Below are positions 40,804 to 47,661 of a stretch of DNA of 64,000 nucleotides, one piece after another (the stretch's first letter is position 1; every line of letters begins with the position of its first letter). This DNA is from JANPCX01 sp050916095 (GTDB lineage Bacteria > Pseudomonadota > Gammaproteobacteria > Burkholderiales > Burkholderiaceae_C). The position numbers and the translations under genes are program-made. The notes under the pieces were generated by a model. It was not told the DNA's origin and did not search any database. It saw only the letters and a list, made by a program, of their open reading frames with translations. The stretch lies in contig CP050901.1 of assembly GCA_050916095.1 (NCBI GenBank), positions 2,046,001-2,110,000 of the forward strand, written 5' to 3'.

Positions 40804-42681
40804 ATGGCTAACCTTGTTTTTGGCGACCCACCTCTCGGCAACTCGCCGGACCTGGTGTTTGGTGCAGACACAGTGGCTGATGGCACATTGGTGCTCGCAA
40901 CTGTCACTGGGGCCTTCGCAGCGTTGTCCTTCGCCGCCCTGGTTGGCACGGTTCTGGAGGTGTCGGCGACCGGGAGTTTTGCGCCTTGGACGTTTGATGC
41001 CTCCGTCAGCTATGTGAGCAACACCCAGCGCCCCACGGTGCGCCAGGTGAGGTCAAGTTTTCAGCAAGCGACCCACGGCGAGACGGGTTTGTCGTCATCA
41101 ATGCAGCAAGCCAAACCGCTACCCATGAGCGTGATGGCCACGTGGCAAGCGGCCAGCGGTTTGCAGTCCAGTAAAGCCGTCGTTTGGCATGAGTCCACAC
41201 GCACGCCGGTCGCAAGCCGCGTGGTGTTCGAGCAAGCCGCACCAGTCTCAGCCCGCACTGGCACTCCCTGGCAAAACGCCACGCGCGCGCACGTCAGCCG
41301 TGCGGCAGTATTTGAAGACGCCACAGCGGTGTCTGCCCGCACCAGCATGGTCTGGCAAGACGCGACCCGGCTGCGAAACCAGGTGCGTGCGGTCATGCAA
41401 GACGCGACCCGTCTGCATCGCTCAGTCACCGAGTCGGGCGGCTACGCCACGGCGCTGCACGCGCACAACTCGGTTCGTTTTCAGGACGCCCGCAAGCCTC
41501 CGGCTGGAATGCGCTCACAAGGTGTTGTTCCACCGAACCCGGACGCTTGCTACACACCCAGTCCGAATTTGGTGTTTGAAGACGAGTGGAGTGCGACGGA
41601 TACGGGCCTGGTTTTTTTCTGTGAGAACCACAGCGGTGGGGGTGGTGATGGTCCACCCGCGCAAGTGGTGGTGCCGGTACGGAGGGTCTACCTTGTGATC
41701 AATGATGTTGAACTGCGCCGGGTGGACGGCAACATTCTTTTGCCCGCGCCCAGGCTTTCCATGTCGATTGATGTGGATTCCTGGGCGTGGGGGTTCAATG
41801 CGACCATGCATGCCAGTGCCGCGCCGAACCTGGAGCCAGCCGCATTCGGTCAACCGGTCGAGCTGGAGGCGCGGATCAACGGTGTGGCCTACCGCCTGCT
41901 CGCCGAGCGTCGCTCCAGGTCGCGCGAGTTTGGACGGACAGACATTTCCGTTCAGGGCAGGGGCCTAACGGCCCTGCTCGATGCGCCGTATGCGCCGATG
42001 GTGAACCGAACAAACGCTACACAACGAACCGCGCAGCAGCTGGTCAACGATGTTCTGACCGTGAACAACGTGCCGCTGGGCTGGACAGTTGAGTGGGGCT
42101 TGACCGACTGGCTGGTGCCAGCGGGCGCTTGGTCGCACCAAGGAAGCTACATGGCTGCTCTCACGCGCATTGCTGAAGCTGCGGGGGCCTATGTGCAGCC
42201 GCATGCCAGCGCTCAAACGCTGCGCTTCTTGGCACGTTACCCCACGGCACCATGGGCTTGGGCGGCGGTAGCGCCGGACTTTGACCTACCTGCTGACTTG
42301 GCGCGGGTGGAGGGGGTGGAGTGGACAGAGCGACCGCAGTACAACCGCGTGTTTGTCAGCGGCGAAGGTGTCGGTGTTCTTGGCCAGGTCACCCGCACCG
42401 GTACCGCTGGCGACGTGCTCGCACCCATGGTGACTGACGCACTCATCACGGCCCCAGACGCCGCCCGCCAGCGCGGCCTGAGCATCCTGGGCAATAGCGG
42501 GGCGCAAACCGCCATCACTTTGCGCATTCCCGTCTTGCCTGCAACTGGAATCATCACGCCAGGCAAGTTCGTGCAATACGCGGACGGATCTCTCACCCGC
42601 AAAGGCATCGTGCGCAGCAGCTCGGTGGAGGTGGCACTGCCGAATGTTTGGCAAACGATTGAGGTTGAATCCCATGGGTAA
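40804..42681 (+). CDS. Tail hub/tip protein with 14-residue repeats
   Basis: 625 residues. Residues about 85-215 contain some eight or nine repeats of roughly 14 residues around a W/F-Q/E-x-A core (VVWHESTR, TPWQNATR, AVFEDATA, MVWQDATR, AVMQDATR). The second half (300-625) resembles a tail hub: VYLVINDVELRRVDGNIL, QGRGLTALLD and YNRVFVSGEGVGVLGQVTR. Probably connects tip and fibres. Overlaps the next gene by eight bases. Confidence 0.7.
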   Translation: MANLVFGDPPLGNSPDLVFGADTVADGTLVLATVTGAFAALSFAALVGTVLEVSATGSFAPWTFDASVSYVSNTQRPTVRQVRSSFQQATHGETGLSSSMQQAKPLPMSVMATWQAASGLQSSKAVVWHESTRTPVASRVVFEQAAPVSARTGTPWQNATRAHVSRAAVFEDATAVSARTSMVWQDATRLRNQVRAVMQDATRLHRSVTESGGYATALHAHNSVRFQDARKPPAGMRSQGVVPPNPDACYTPSPNLVFEDEWSATDTGLVFFCENHSGGGGDGPPAQVVVPVRRVYLVINDVELRRVDGNILLPAPRLSMSIDVDSWAWGFNATMHASAAPNLEPAAFGQPVELEARINGVAYRLLAERRSRSREFGRTDISVQGRGLTALLDAPYAPMVNRTNATQRTAQQLVNDVLTVNNVPLGWTVEWGLTDWLVPAGAWSHQGSYMAALTRIAEAAGAYVQPHASAQTLRFLARYPTAPWAWAAVAPDFDLPADLARVEGVEWTERPQYNRVFVSGEGVGVLGQVTRTGTAGDVLAPMVTDALITAPDAARQRGLSILGNSGAQTAITLRIPVLPATGIITPGKFVQYADGSLTRKGIVRSSSVEVALPNVWQTIEVESHG

Positions 42682-42895
42682 CGTCTACAACAAACTGCGG
42701 GCATTGCTGCCAGAGAAGCCGCTGCTGGTTGGCACGGTCGCATCGACCGATGGCCTGGTCGCGAAGGTGCAGTTGCCCGGCGGCGGTGTTGTGCGTGCGC
42801 GTGGTGACGCCGCAGCCGGCGCACGCGTGTTCGTGCGCGACGGTGTCATCGAATCCACAGCGCCAACACTCACCACGGTGATCATCGACGTTTAG
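42674..42895 (+). CDS. Small tail-tip protein
   Basis: 73 residues from MGNVYNKL, starting inside the stop of the hub gene. Beta motif LLVGTVASTDGLVAKVQLPGGGVVRARG resembles an OB-fold spike base (gpV-like). Ends the tail operon; a terminator follows. Confidence 0.65.
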   Translation: MGNVYNKLRALLPEKPLLVGTVASTDGLVAKVQLPGGGVVRARGDAAAGARVFVRDGVIESTAPTLTTVIIDV

Positions 42896-42918
42896 TCGCT
42901 GGTCACTCACCAACTGTC

Positions 42919-42952
42919 CCCGCCCGTGGCAACACCGGCGGGTTTTGTTTTT
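42919..42952 (+). terminator. Intrinsic terminator at end of tail genes
   Basis: CCCGCC (42919-42924) pairs with GGCGGG (42937-42942), then TTTTGTTTTTT. Loop and stem nearly match the terminator at 28481. Separates tail and lysis genes. Confidence 0.85.
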
Positions 42953-42966
42953 TCACGGAGGACATC

Positions 42967-43284
42967 ATGAACTGGAATCAAACACTCAAACGATATCGCT
43001 GGTGGGCACTGCTGCCTCTGCCCATGCTGGTCATCCTGGCTCACTCATTTGGGCCGGATGGGTGGCGAGATCCACTCGTGAGGCTTTTGTGGCTCAGCTG
43101 GGCTTCCATAGCTCTGGCCGCGACCCACCTGGCGCGAAAAGCCATGCATGACTACGCCGACGCCCAAGAGGCCTGGGAGCGGGCCATGGAGGGCAACGTG
43201 GCGGCTGGGTTGGCCTTCTTGGGGATCTGCGCACTGAGTTCGGCGCTGTTCCTCGGCTTGCTGGGGTTCGCCCGTGCAATCTGA
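42967..43284 (+). CDS. Membrane protein, possible holin or antiholin
   Basis: 105 residues with three likely membrane helices (about 13-30, 40-55 and 78-102) and a charged loop between. First gene of the lysis block. Could be a class I holin; the second candidate is at 44148. Confidence 0.6.
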   Translation: MNWNQTLKRYRWWALLPLPMLVILAHSFGPDGWRDPLVRLLWLSWASIALAATHLARKAMHDYADAQEAWERAMEGNVAAGLAFLGICALSSALFLGLLGFARAI

Positions 43285-43423
43285 CCCATCGGGCGAAGTG
43301 CAGGCGTCTGCACCGCCTGACGACGACTTGATCGTCACCGTCAACACGCAGACCGGCGCAGTGGATGTGCCGCCACCCCAGCACCCTGTTGGTGCCCTGG
43401 TCGCCAGGCTGAAGGAGAAGTGA
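43274..43423 (+). CDS. 49-residue acidic lysis-region protein
   Basis: GTG start overlapping the previous gene's end, stop directly before the endolysin ATG. Polar and acidic (PPDDDLIVTVNTQTGAVDVPPPQHP), no membrane segment. Its last codons (AAGGAGAAG) form the endolysin ribosome site. It carries an exact copy of the dispersed palindrome. Confidence 0.5.
   Translation: MQSDPSGEVQASAPPDDDLIVTVNTQTGAVDVPPPQHPVGALVARLKEK
43298..43313. repeat. Dispersed palindrome site 8
   Basis: GTGCAGGCGTCTGCAC, exact match to the consensus. Inside the 49-residue gene before endolysin. Confidence 0.65.
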
Positions 43424-44146
43424 ATGAAGGCCCTTCGATTGATCCTGTGGTCGGTGGCATTTGCCATATTTGCCCCGGCGATGGCCAGCGACGTGACCAC
43501 GGTGGTGCCCAAGGCGGCACACCCGCTGCTCCCTGTTGCTGCGGCTGAAATAGACCGTGCATGGCCAGCCATGCCCATGCGCAGTTACCTCGGCGCACTC
43601 GTGGAAAAGGAGACGTGCATTACGCTGACCCACCGCTACTGCTGGTCCACCACGGCCAGGCTGAAGACGGCAAGAGAAGAGGGCGCAGGCCTGGGCCAGC
43701 TCACCCGTGCATACACCAGCGATGGACGTTTGCGCTTTGACGCGCTGGAGCAAGCCAAACAACTTGACCCCATAGGCCTGGCCGACTTGGGCTGGCACAA
43801 CGTGTACAGCCGCGCAGACCTCAACCTGAGGGCCATGGTGTTGATGCTGCGCGACTGCGACCGGCGCTTGCAACAACTGACCAGCGTCGACGCCTACAAC
43901 CGCGTGGCCATGTGTGACGCGGCCTACAACGGGGGCATGGGCGGTCTGATGGCCGACCGGCGGTTGTGCGCAATCACTCCAAAGTGTGACCCCCAAAGGT
44001 GGTTCGGGCACGTGGAGCTGTACAGCACCAAGAGTCGCACCAAGTGGCAGGGCTACGGCCAAAGCGCTTTCGATATCAACCGTGGACACGTCCACCACAC
44101 CCTCGTTTTGAGGCGTCCAAAGTACGTGCCACTTCTGGGGGATTGA
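43424..44146 (+). CDS. Endolysin, lytic-transglycosylase-like, with signal sequence
   Basis: 240 residues. N-terminal hydrophobic segment (LRLILWSVAFAIFAPAMAS) acts as signal peptide or SAR anchor. The catalytic part has YLGALVEKETC, where the Glu pair may be catalytic, and CDAAYNGGMGGL, as in soluble lytic transglycosylases. It would cut peptidoglycan after export and so may not need a large holin. Strong ribosome site. Confidence 0.8.
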   Translation: MKALRLILWSVAFAIFAPAMASDVTTVVPKAAHPLLPVAAAEIDRAWPAMPMRSYLGALVEKETCITLTHRYCWSTTARLKTAREEGAGLGQLTRAYTSDGRLRFDALEQAKQLDPIGLADLGWHNVYSRADLNLRAMVLMLRDCDRRLQQLTSVDAYNRVAMCDAAYNGGMGGLMADRRLCAITPKCDPQRWFGHVELYSTKSRTKWQGYGQSAFDINRGHVHHTLVLRRPKYVPLLGD

Positions 44147-44147
44147 T

Positions 44148-44342
44148 ATGTACACATTGCAAGTCGTTGGCGGCCGCAAATTCATCGTGGCCCTGGCCAG
44201 CATCGCGAGCGCCTCGTTGTTGGTGTCGCTCGGTCGCATCGACGCGGGTATTTACAGCGTGGTGATGGTGGCCACCGCCGGTGCCTACATGGCTGCGAAC
44301 GTCACGCAAAAGGCTACGGCCAAAGCGGGAGCAGCACCATGA
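44148..44342 (+). CDS. Small holin-like membrane protein
   Basis: 64 residues with two hydrophobic helices (FIVALASIASASLLVSL and YSVVMVATAGAYMAANV) and a short basic tail. Between endolysin and spanin genes, overlapping the latter by four bases. Fits a pinholin or holin. Confidence 0.7.
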   Translation: MYTLQVVGGRKFIVALASIASASLLVSLGRIDAGIYSVVMVATAGAYMAANVTQKATAKAGAAP

Positions 44343-44842
44343 CCGAGGGCTTGATTGCCGCCGTGGTGGCGCTGCTGCTGTTGGTCGGTGTGCAAACCGT
44401 GCGCCTGGCCAAAGAGCAAACCGCGCACCAGGTCACAAAAACAGACCGCGCCGACAAGTTGGCTGAGCAAGAACGAATCGCCCGCGCCCACGTCGAGGCC
44501 GTTCGTTTGAGAGAAGTCGCCCGTGTGAGTGCCCTCGAAGGAGTGATCCATGAAAAATCTGCCCTGCTTGAATCTGCTCAGACTGATGCTGCTGCTGCTC
44601 GTGTGGCTGCTGACCGCCTGCGCGACAAAGTCGCCCGCATTGCCGCCGCTGCCAACGCCCGAAGCGCGAATCCCGGCGCTGCCCCAGCAAGCCCGCCAGC
44701 CGACAACCCCACCGTGGTGCTTACCGACGTGCTCGGCCGGATTGACGCGCGAGCGGGAGAGTTGGCTGAGTTTGCTACCCGAGCCCACCAGGCCGGACAA
44801 ATCTGTGAAGCCGGTTACGACTCCGTGAAAGGGGCGCAATGA
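44339..44842 (+). CDS. Rz: Inner-membrane spanin (Rz-like)
   Basis: 167 residues. One N-terminal membrane helix (LIAAVVALLLLVGVQTV) followed by a long periplasmic coiled coil rich in Ala/Arg/Glu. This is the i-spanin plan. The gene encloses Rz1 in another frame. Confidence 0.85.
   Translation: MTEGLIAAVVALLLLVGVQTVRLAKEQTAHQVTKTDRADKLAEQERIARAHVEAVRLREVARVSALEGVIHEKSALLESAQTDAAAARVAADRLRDKVARIAAAANARSANPGAAPASPPADNPTVVLTDVLGRIDARAGELAEFATRAHQAGQICEAGYDSVKGAQ
44550..44828 (+). CDS. Rz1: Outer-membrane spanin lipoprotein (Rz1-like), nested in Rz
   Basis: 92 residues in a different frame, wholly inside Rz. Signal peptide ending in the lipobox LLTAC, then a proline-rich mature part (PALPPLPTPEARIPALPQQARQPTTPP). 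The nested lipoprotein is diagnostic of Rz/Rz1 pairs, which fuse inner and outer membrane at lysis. Confidence 0.88.
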   Translation: MKNLPCLNLLRLMLLLLVWLLTACATKSPALPPLPTPEARIPALPQQARQPTTPPWCLPTCSAGLTRERESWLSLLPEPTRPDKSVKPVTTP

Positions 44843-45144
44843 GCTGGTCGCTGATTGACTGGCTCATTGCGCTCGAGGTGCTTGTGCTGCTGGCCACCGT
44901 TGTGGCTGCAAGCTGGCCAGCGCTGCTGCAGCGCCTGGCCCCGGCATCGCCACCATGGGCCGAAGACGACTTCAGCGACAGCTTCCCGGGCGACTTCCCA
45001 CCGGACGACCCAGCCTGCGAGCGCAGCTTCGTGGAGGTAGTCCGTCAGATCCAACACCAGTGGCAGGCAGAGAGGGCGCTCGCCCCTCTGCCTGAAAACC
45101 CAGCGCCATCAAGCCCCGGGCCTGGCTTGCCCCGGGTTCAGTGA
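44839..45144 (+). CDS. Small membrane-anchored protein after spanins
   Basis: 101 residues, one N-terminal membrane helix (LIALEVLVLLATVVAASW), acidic middle (EDDFSDSFPGDFPPDDPACE), helical end. ATGA-coupled to Rz. Its last 36 bases overlap the convergent antirepressor gene. Unknown function. Confidence 0.6.
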   Translation: MSWSLIDWLIALEVLVLLATVVAASWPALLQRLAPASPPWAEDDFSDSFPGDFPPDDPACERSFVEVVRQIQHQWQAERALAPLPENPAPSSPGPGLPRVQ

Positions 45145-45957
45145 CGAACCCAACATCAACGCCACCGCTGCATCACCCAGTTGGCCGTGCGGTGGCAAGT
45201 GGTCTTTCAGCGGCCCCGCCAGTTCAGGCGCACACTGCCGCGCTTCGGCTTGCAGCGCATCACGCCAGGCTGCCGTCATGCGTGCGGCTCCTTCAGCCAA
45301 TTGCAAAAAGTTGCGCGTGCGGGCTGCGTGTGTCCATGCACGCCACTGCGCCAAGTCCGCCTGGGCCAGCTTGGCGTCCAGTGCGGCCGCATCGTCCCAC
45401 ACCCGGTTGCCTGCACCACGGGCGCGGAACTGCGCCTGCTGCATCAACCAGCCGCGCAGCTCAAAAAACAACTCATGGCTCAAAGCAAAAGCCCGCCGGT
45501 CAATGCAGGCCTGCACATAAGCCGGCACGTCGTTGCTCGGCACAGGGGCGGGAGCGGTGGGTTCTGCCACCACCACGGCTTGCTGCCTGGGTGTGGGGTT
45601 GGCCAAGGGCGGTGGGCTTTGCTGCTCCAGCACATCCAGCACCCAGCGCCTGAACTCCGCCGCCCGCTCGGTGCGGGCAAACATGGCCAGCAAGTGCGCA
45701 CCGCGCAGGCTGAACACTCGAACCTCCTGCTCACCGCCCGCCGTGGGCAGCTTCACCAGTTGCGTCATGCGGTCGGTGAATTCGGTGGCATGTCGCTTGT
45801 AGACCGCGTCAATCGCAATCCCGCCGCGCTTCTGGTAGCCCAAGGCGTCCCCGATCTGGGGACACCTTAGCCAGACCTCGCCATCACGGCGAATCACGGT
45901 CAGGGATGTGTCGTGGAACTTGAGTGCGCGTGTGCGCGTGGTGAGGATGTTGCCCAT
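45109..45957 (-). CDS. BRO-N domain antirepressor-like protein
   Basis: 282 residues from MGNILTTR. The BRO-N domain (residues about 12-105) has LTVIRRDGEVWLRCPQIGDALGYQKRGG and EVRVFSLRGAHLLAMFARTERAAEFRRWVLDVLE. A Pro/Ala linker leads to a helical C-terminal domain. Such proteins antagonise phage repressors or regulate transcription. It is leftward at the right end of prophage 1, with its own promoter and attenuator. Start set by the BRO-N alignment; upstream in-frame codons are leader. Confidence 0.85.
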   Translation of the reverse strand: MGNILTTRTRALKFHDTSLTVIRRDGEVWLRCPQIGDALGYQKRGGIAIDAVYKRHATEFTDRMTQLVKLPTAGGEQEVRVFSLRGAHLLAMFARTERAAEFRRWVLDVLEQQSPPPLANPTPRQQAVVVAEPTAPAPVPSNDVPAYVQACIDRRAFALSHELFFELRGWLMQQAQFRARGAGNRVWDDAAALDAKLAQADLAQWRAWTHAARTRNFLQLAEGAARMTAAWRDALQAEARQCAPELAGPLKDHLPPHGQLGDAAVALMLGSSLNPGQARPGA

Positions 45958-46104
45958 GGTGATCTCCGAAGCTGCAGTTGAAAAACTGCCGTCCTCGCTG
46001 TCAACAAGGGCGGCAGCCCAGGCGGGTGACAGACCGGGCAGCCGCGGACGGAACCGGCGAGCCTTGCGGCTCCCCACCTGGGCCGCCAAAACGGGCCAAG
46101 CATG

Positions 46105-46132
46105 AAAAAGCCGCAACGGTGTCGGTGCGGCT
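46105..46132 (-). terminator. Attenuator-like terminator in antirepressor leader
   Basis: On the minus strand AGCCGCA and TGCGGCT pair around a ten-base loop and are followed by five T. It lies about 60 bases after the likely start of transcription and about 150 bases before the antirepressor ATG, so it would truncate the leader unless overcome. The rest of the leader is G/C-rich with further hairpins. Confidence 0.65.
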
Positions 46133-46189
46133 CATGCCGCGACTGCAACGGGCTGTCAATCCCGATCCCTGGTGTGCAGGGACGGGCGC

Positions 46190-46220
46190 AGTGTAACCCC
46201 ATGCGGCGTTGCGGTGTCAA
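46190..46220 (-). promoter_or_regulatory. Probable promoter of antirepressor leader
   Basis: Minus strand TTGACA (46215-46220) and TACACT (46190-46195), spacer 19 bases (18 with a one-base shift). The spacing is long but the -35 is perfect. Transcripts would give a leader of about 225 bases. The 420 bases from 45958 to 46376 hold no convincing gene on either strand. Confidence 0.5.
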
Positions 46221-46385
46221 AATGCGGTGCGCCACCACCCCGGCACCCCCCGTTTTTCGTGGGGAACTATGGGGGACTGGCCCGCAGAATTCTGGACATT
46301 ACAGGGCAAGACATTTCGGAACGGTCAGCCCAAAACCTATGTACATCAACAACTTAAAAACGACTGCAAAACTACGAACCAAGGG

Positions 46386-46416
46386 GTCGTGGGTTCGATT
46401 CCTGCCAGCCGCACCA
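46386..46416 (+). other. tRNA 3' fragment, probable attR of prophage 1
   Basis: T-arm (GTGGG-TTCGATT-CCTGC), then the 3' acceptor strand CAGCCGC, discriminator A and an encoded CCA at 46414-46416. No matching 5' half lies upstream, so this is only the 3' end, as left by phage integration into a tRNA gene. The intact tRNA gene should be at attL, probably left of the window. The amino-acid identity cannot be set from the fragment. Confidence 0.8.
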
Positions 46417-46423
46417 TTTAGCG

Positions 46424-47390
46424 TTAGAAGGCTTCCACTACTCGCCGCAGAAGCACGCCAGCGCTTCCTCGTCGTCGTGGCCGTAGAAATCGCCCTGCGT
46501 GTCGGCAGTCTTCGCCATCGCCGCGTAGCTCGGGCGGTCGGAGCGGAACACCGCGCCGCTTGGCTTGCTTGCCAGTGCCAGTGCCAGTGCCTCCATCTTT
46601 GCCCACCACACCGCGCGCTGCGGCTTCTCGGCAATTAGGCTCTGCACCTGGGCGGCAGGCTTCAGAAAACACAGATCGCAGTTCCCCGCCAACGTGCGGC
46701 CCTTGTAGGTCGGCAGTTCCAGATTGAACGGCTGCGCCGCCCAAAACGCCTGCACGTCGCCCACGGTCACGCCAGCGTCGGCTAGCGGCATCAGCATGCT
46801 TTCCTTGGTCGTCTCGGTGCTGTGGCCGCGCGCCCGAATCTTCGCCACGCGCCGCGCCTCGTCGGCCCGAATCCCGATCATCTGGTTCCACTCCAAGTCT
46901 TCAGCCTCCCACCCCAACGCCTGCCAGTTGGCGCGCAGGAATCGGTGCATCGTCCTAATCTTCAGTTCGCTGGTGCAGAAACGAGTCACCGGGTTCGGAA
47001 GGTAGGCGCGGTGGCGAATCAGCGCCTCGAAGGGCTCGCCGTTGCGGCTGGCGGTCTCAAAGGTCACTTCGGTGTAGCCGTCCTTTGCCCACTCCACCCA
47101 GCGAATCACCACGCCCCAGCGCAGCCCGCACTCACGAATAAACCGCAGGGTCGCTTCTTCCTCTTTTCCGGTGTTGCCAAAGCACACCACCAGCCAGCGC
47201 GCCACATCCTCGGTCGTGTTGTGCAGCAGCACCATGCGCAGCATGTAGGCGCTTGTCCGCCCGCCGCTGAAGCTCAGGCATGTCGGGCCGGTCAGTTTGT
47301 AGGGGTTGTGCATGCAGTGTCTCGTTTATCAACCAAGCCTTCTAACTGTCGGTTCAAGCGGACGCCGTGCCGGCGCCGCTTAACCTAGCG
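46424..47390 (+). mobile_element. Integron gene cassette (967 bp) with one antisense gene
   Basis: Starts at TTAGAAGGCTT right after GCG and ends with an attC whose left core AAGCCTTCTAAC is the exact reverse complement of GTTAGAAGGCTT at the cassette start. In the circular form the two halves would pair perfectly, as attC requires. One gene fills the cassette. No integron integrase is in the window. Confidence 0.85.
46438..47313 (-). CDS. PP-loop protein of the PAPS-reductase superfamily
   Basis: 291 residues. PP-loop SGGRTS at 16-21 for ATP binding; then VVCFGNTGKEEE, TRFCTSELK, IGIRADEARR and NCDLCFLKPA; the end is CFCGE. The Cys pairs could hold an iron-sulfur cluster or metal. The ECGIH motif of true PAPS reductases is missing, so sulfate reduction is unlikely; relatives occur in phages and DNA-modification or defence loci. 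It reads against the usual cassette direction: ATG only 21 bases from attC. Weak ribosome site. Confidence 0.8.
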   Translation of the reverse strand: MHNPYKLTGPTCLSFSGGRTSAYMLRMVLLHNTTEDVARWLVVCFGNTGKEEEATLRFIRECGLRWGVVIRWVEWAKDGYTEVTFETASRNGEPFEALIRHRAYLPNPVTRFCTSELKIRTMHRFLRANWQALGWEAEDLEWNQMIGIRADEARRVAKIRARGHSTETTKESMLMPLADAGVTVGDVQAFWAAQPFNLELPTYKGRTLAGNCDLCFLKPAAQVQSLIAEKPQRAVWWAKMEALALALASKPSGAVFRSDRPSYAAMAKTADTQGDFYGHDDEEALACFCGE

Positions 47391-47392
47391 TT
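47223..47392. repeat. Direct repeat, right copy (cassette end)
   Basis: Identical to 1-170. Contains the gene start and the whole attC. Right limit coincides with the GTT of attC. Confidence 0.97.
47335..47392 (+). other. attC site (59-base element), right copy
   Basis: Same sequence as 113-170. Outer cores AAGCCTTCTAAC and GCGTT, inner arms GTTCAAGCGG/CCGCTTAAC with an unpaired base, central CGCC-GTGCC-GGCG hairpin. Abuts prophage 2. Confidence 0.88.
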
Positions 47393-47458
47393 GTGCCCTT
47401 TTGTGCCTTCAATCACCGGACGCCACGGCCCTGGTGTCGGCTTCAGTTGTTCGCTCAC
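47354..47458 (-). pseudogene. TPGPW-type phage gene truncated at the cassette junction
   Basis: Starts at GTG (47458), overlapping the previous stop, and reads SEQLKPTPGPWRPVIEGTKGH before passing into attC sequence at 47392, where it ends 12 codons later. TPGPW near the start is typical of a family of small phage proteins of about 80-130 residues. The C-terminal part is missing, so the gene was cut by the event that put cassette and prophage 2 together. Confidence 0.65.
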
Positions 47459-47625
47459 TCTGTGCTCCTTGACTCGCTGTCCCGCAGACGCCGATAAAGC
47501 ACTCGCGCTGCCGCTTTACTCCGCTCACGCCACTTCGGGGCAAATGGCCGCTCGCACATCTGCCCGTCCTGCCACGATTCGCCACAGTGCAGGCAGGTGT
47601 GGTCGATCCCGTACCCGGGTTGCAT
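47455..47625 (-). CDS. 56-residue putative zinc-binding phage protein
   Basis: MQPGYGIDHTCLHCGESW, then CERPFAPKWRERSKAAARVLYRRL. A CLHC pair plus a third Cys could bind zinc; the rest is a basic helix. Overlaps the truncated gene downstream by four bases (GTGA). Probably a small DNA- or protein-binding early factor. Confidence 0.55.
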   Translation of the reverse strand: MQPGYGIDHTCLHCGESWQDGQMCERPFAPKWRERSKAAARVLYRRLRDSESRSTE

Positions 47626-47661
47626 CCCCCGGGAACCCCCAGAGGCCCGGCCCGTTGATCT

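Larger units (their letters stand above)
171..46416. mobile_element. Prophage 1 (lambda-type head, siphovirus-like)
   Basis: Contiguous phage gene set from integrase and HNH gene at the left end to antirepressor and tRNA 3' fragment at the right end, with regulation, replication, packaging, head, tail and lysis modules all present. The left limit is placed at the cassette junction and the right limit at the CCA end of the tRNA fragment. The true attL was not found: no copy of the tRNA fragment is visible at the left end, so it may lie left of the window beyond the cassette copy. Confidence 0.85.

Noticed and set aside
34856..42895. Diversity-generating retroelement acting on tail genes
   Set aside because: No reverse transcriptase gene and no template/variable repeat pair was found in the window.
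46386..46416. Complete tRNA gene
   Set aside because: Only the T-arm, 3' acceptor strand and CCA are present; no 5' acceptor, D-arm or anticodon arm lies upstream.
46102..46638. Rightward 178-codon open frame across the prophage 1 right end
   Set aside because: It crosses the antirepressor leader, the tRNA fragment and the cassette boundary, has no protein-like family pattern, and is a by-product of GC-rich sequence.
1..47392. Window as a simple circular phage of about 47.2 kb read once around
   Set aside because: After the second cassette copy the sequence does not return to the bases that follow the first copy; it enters prophage 2. A circular episomal form cannot be excluded but does not explain the window alone.
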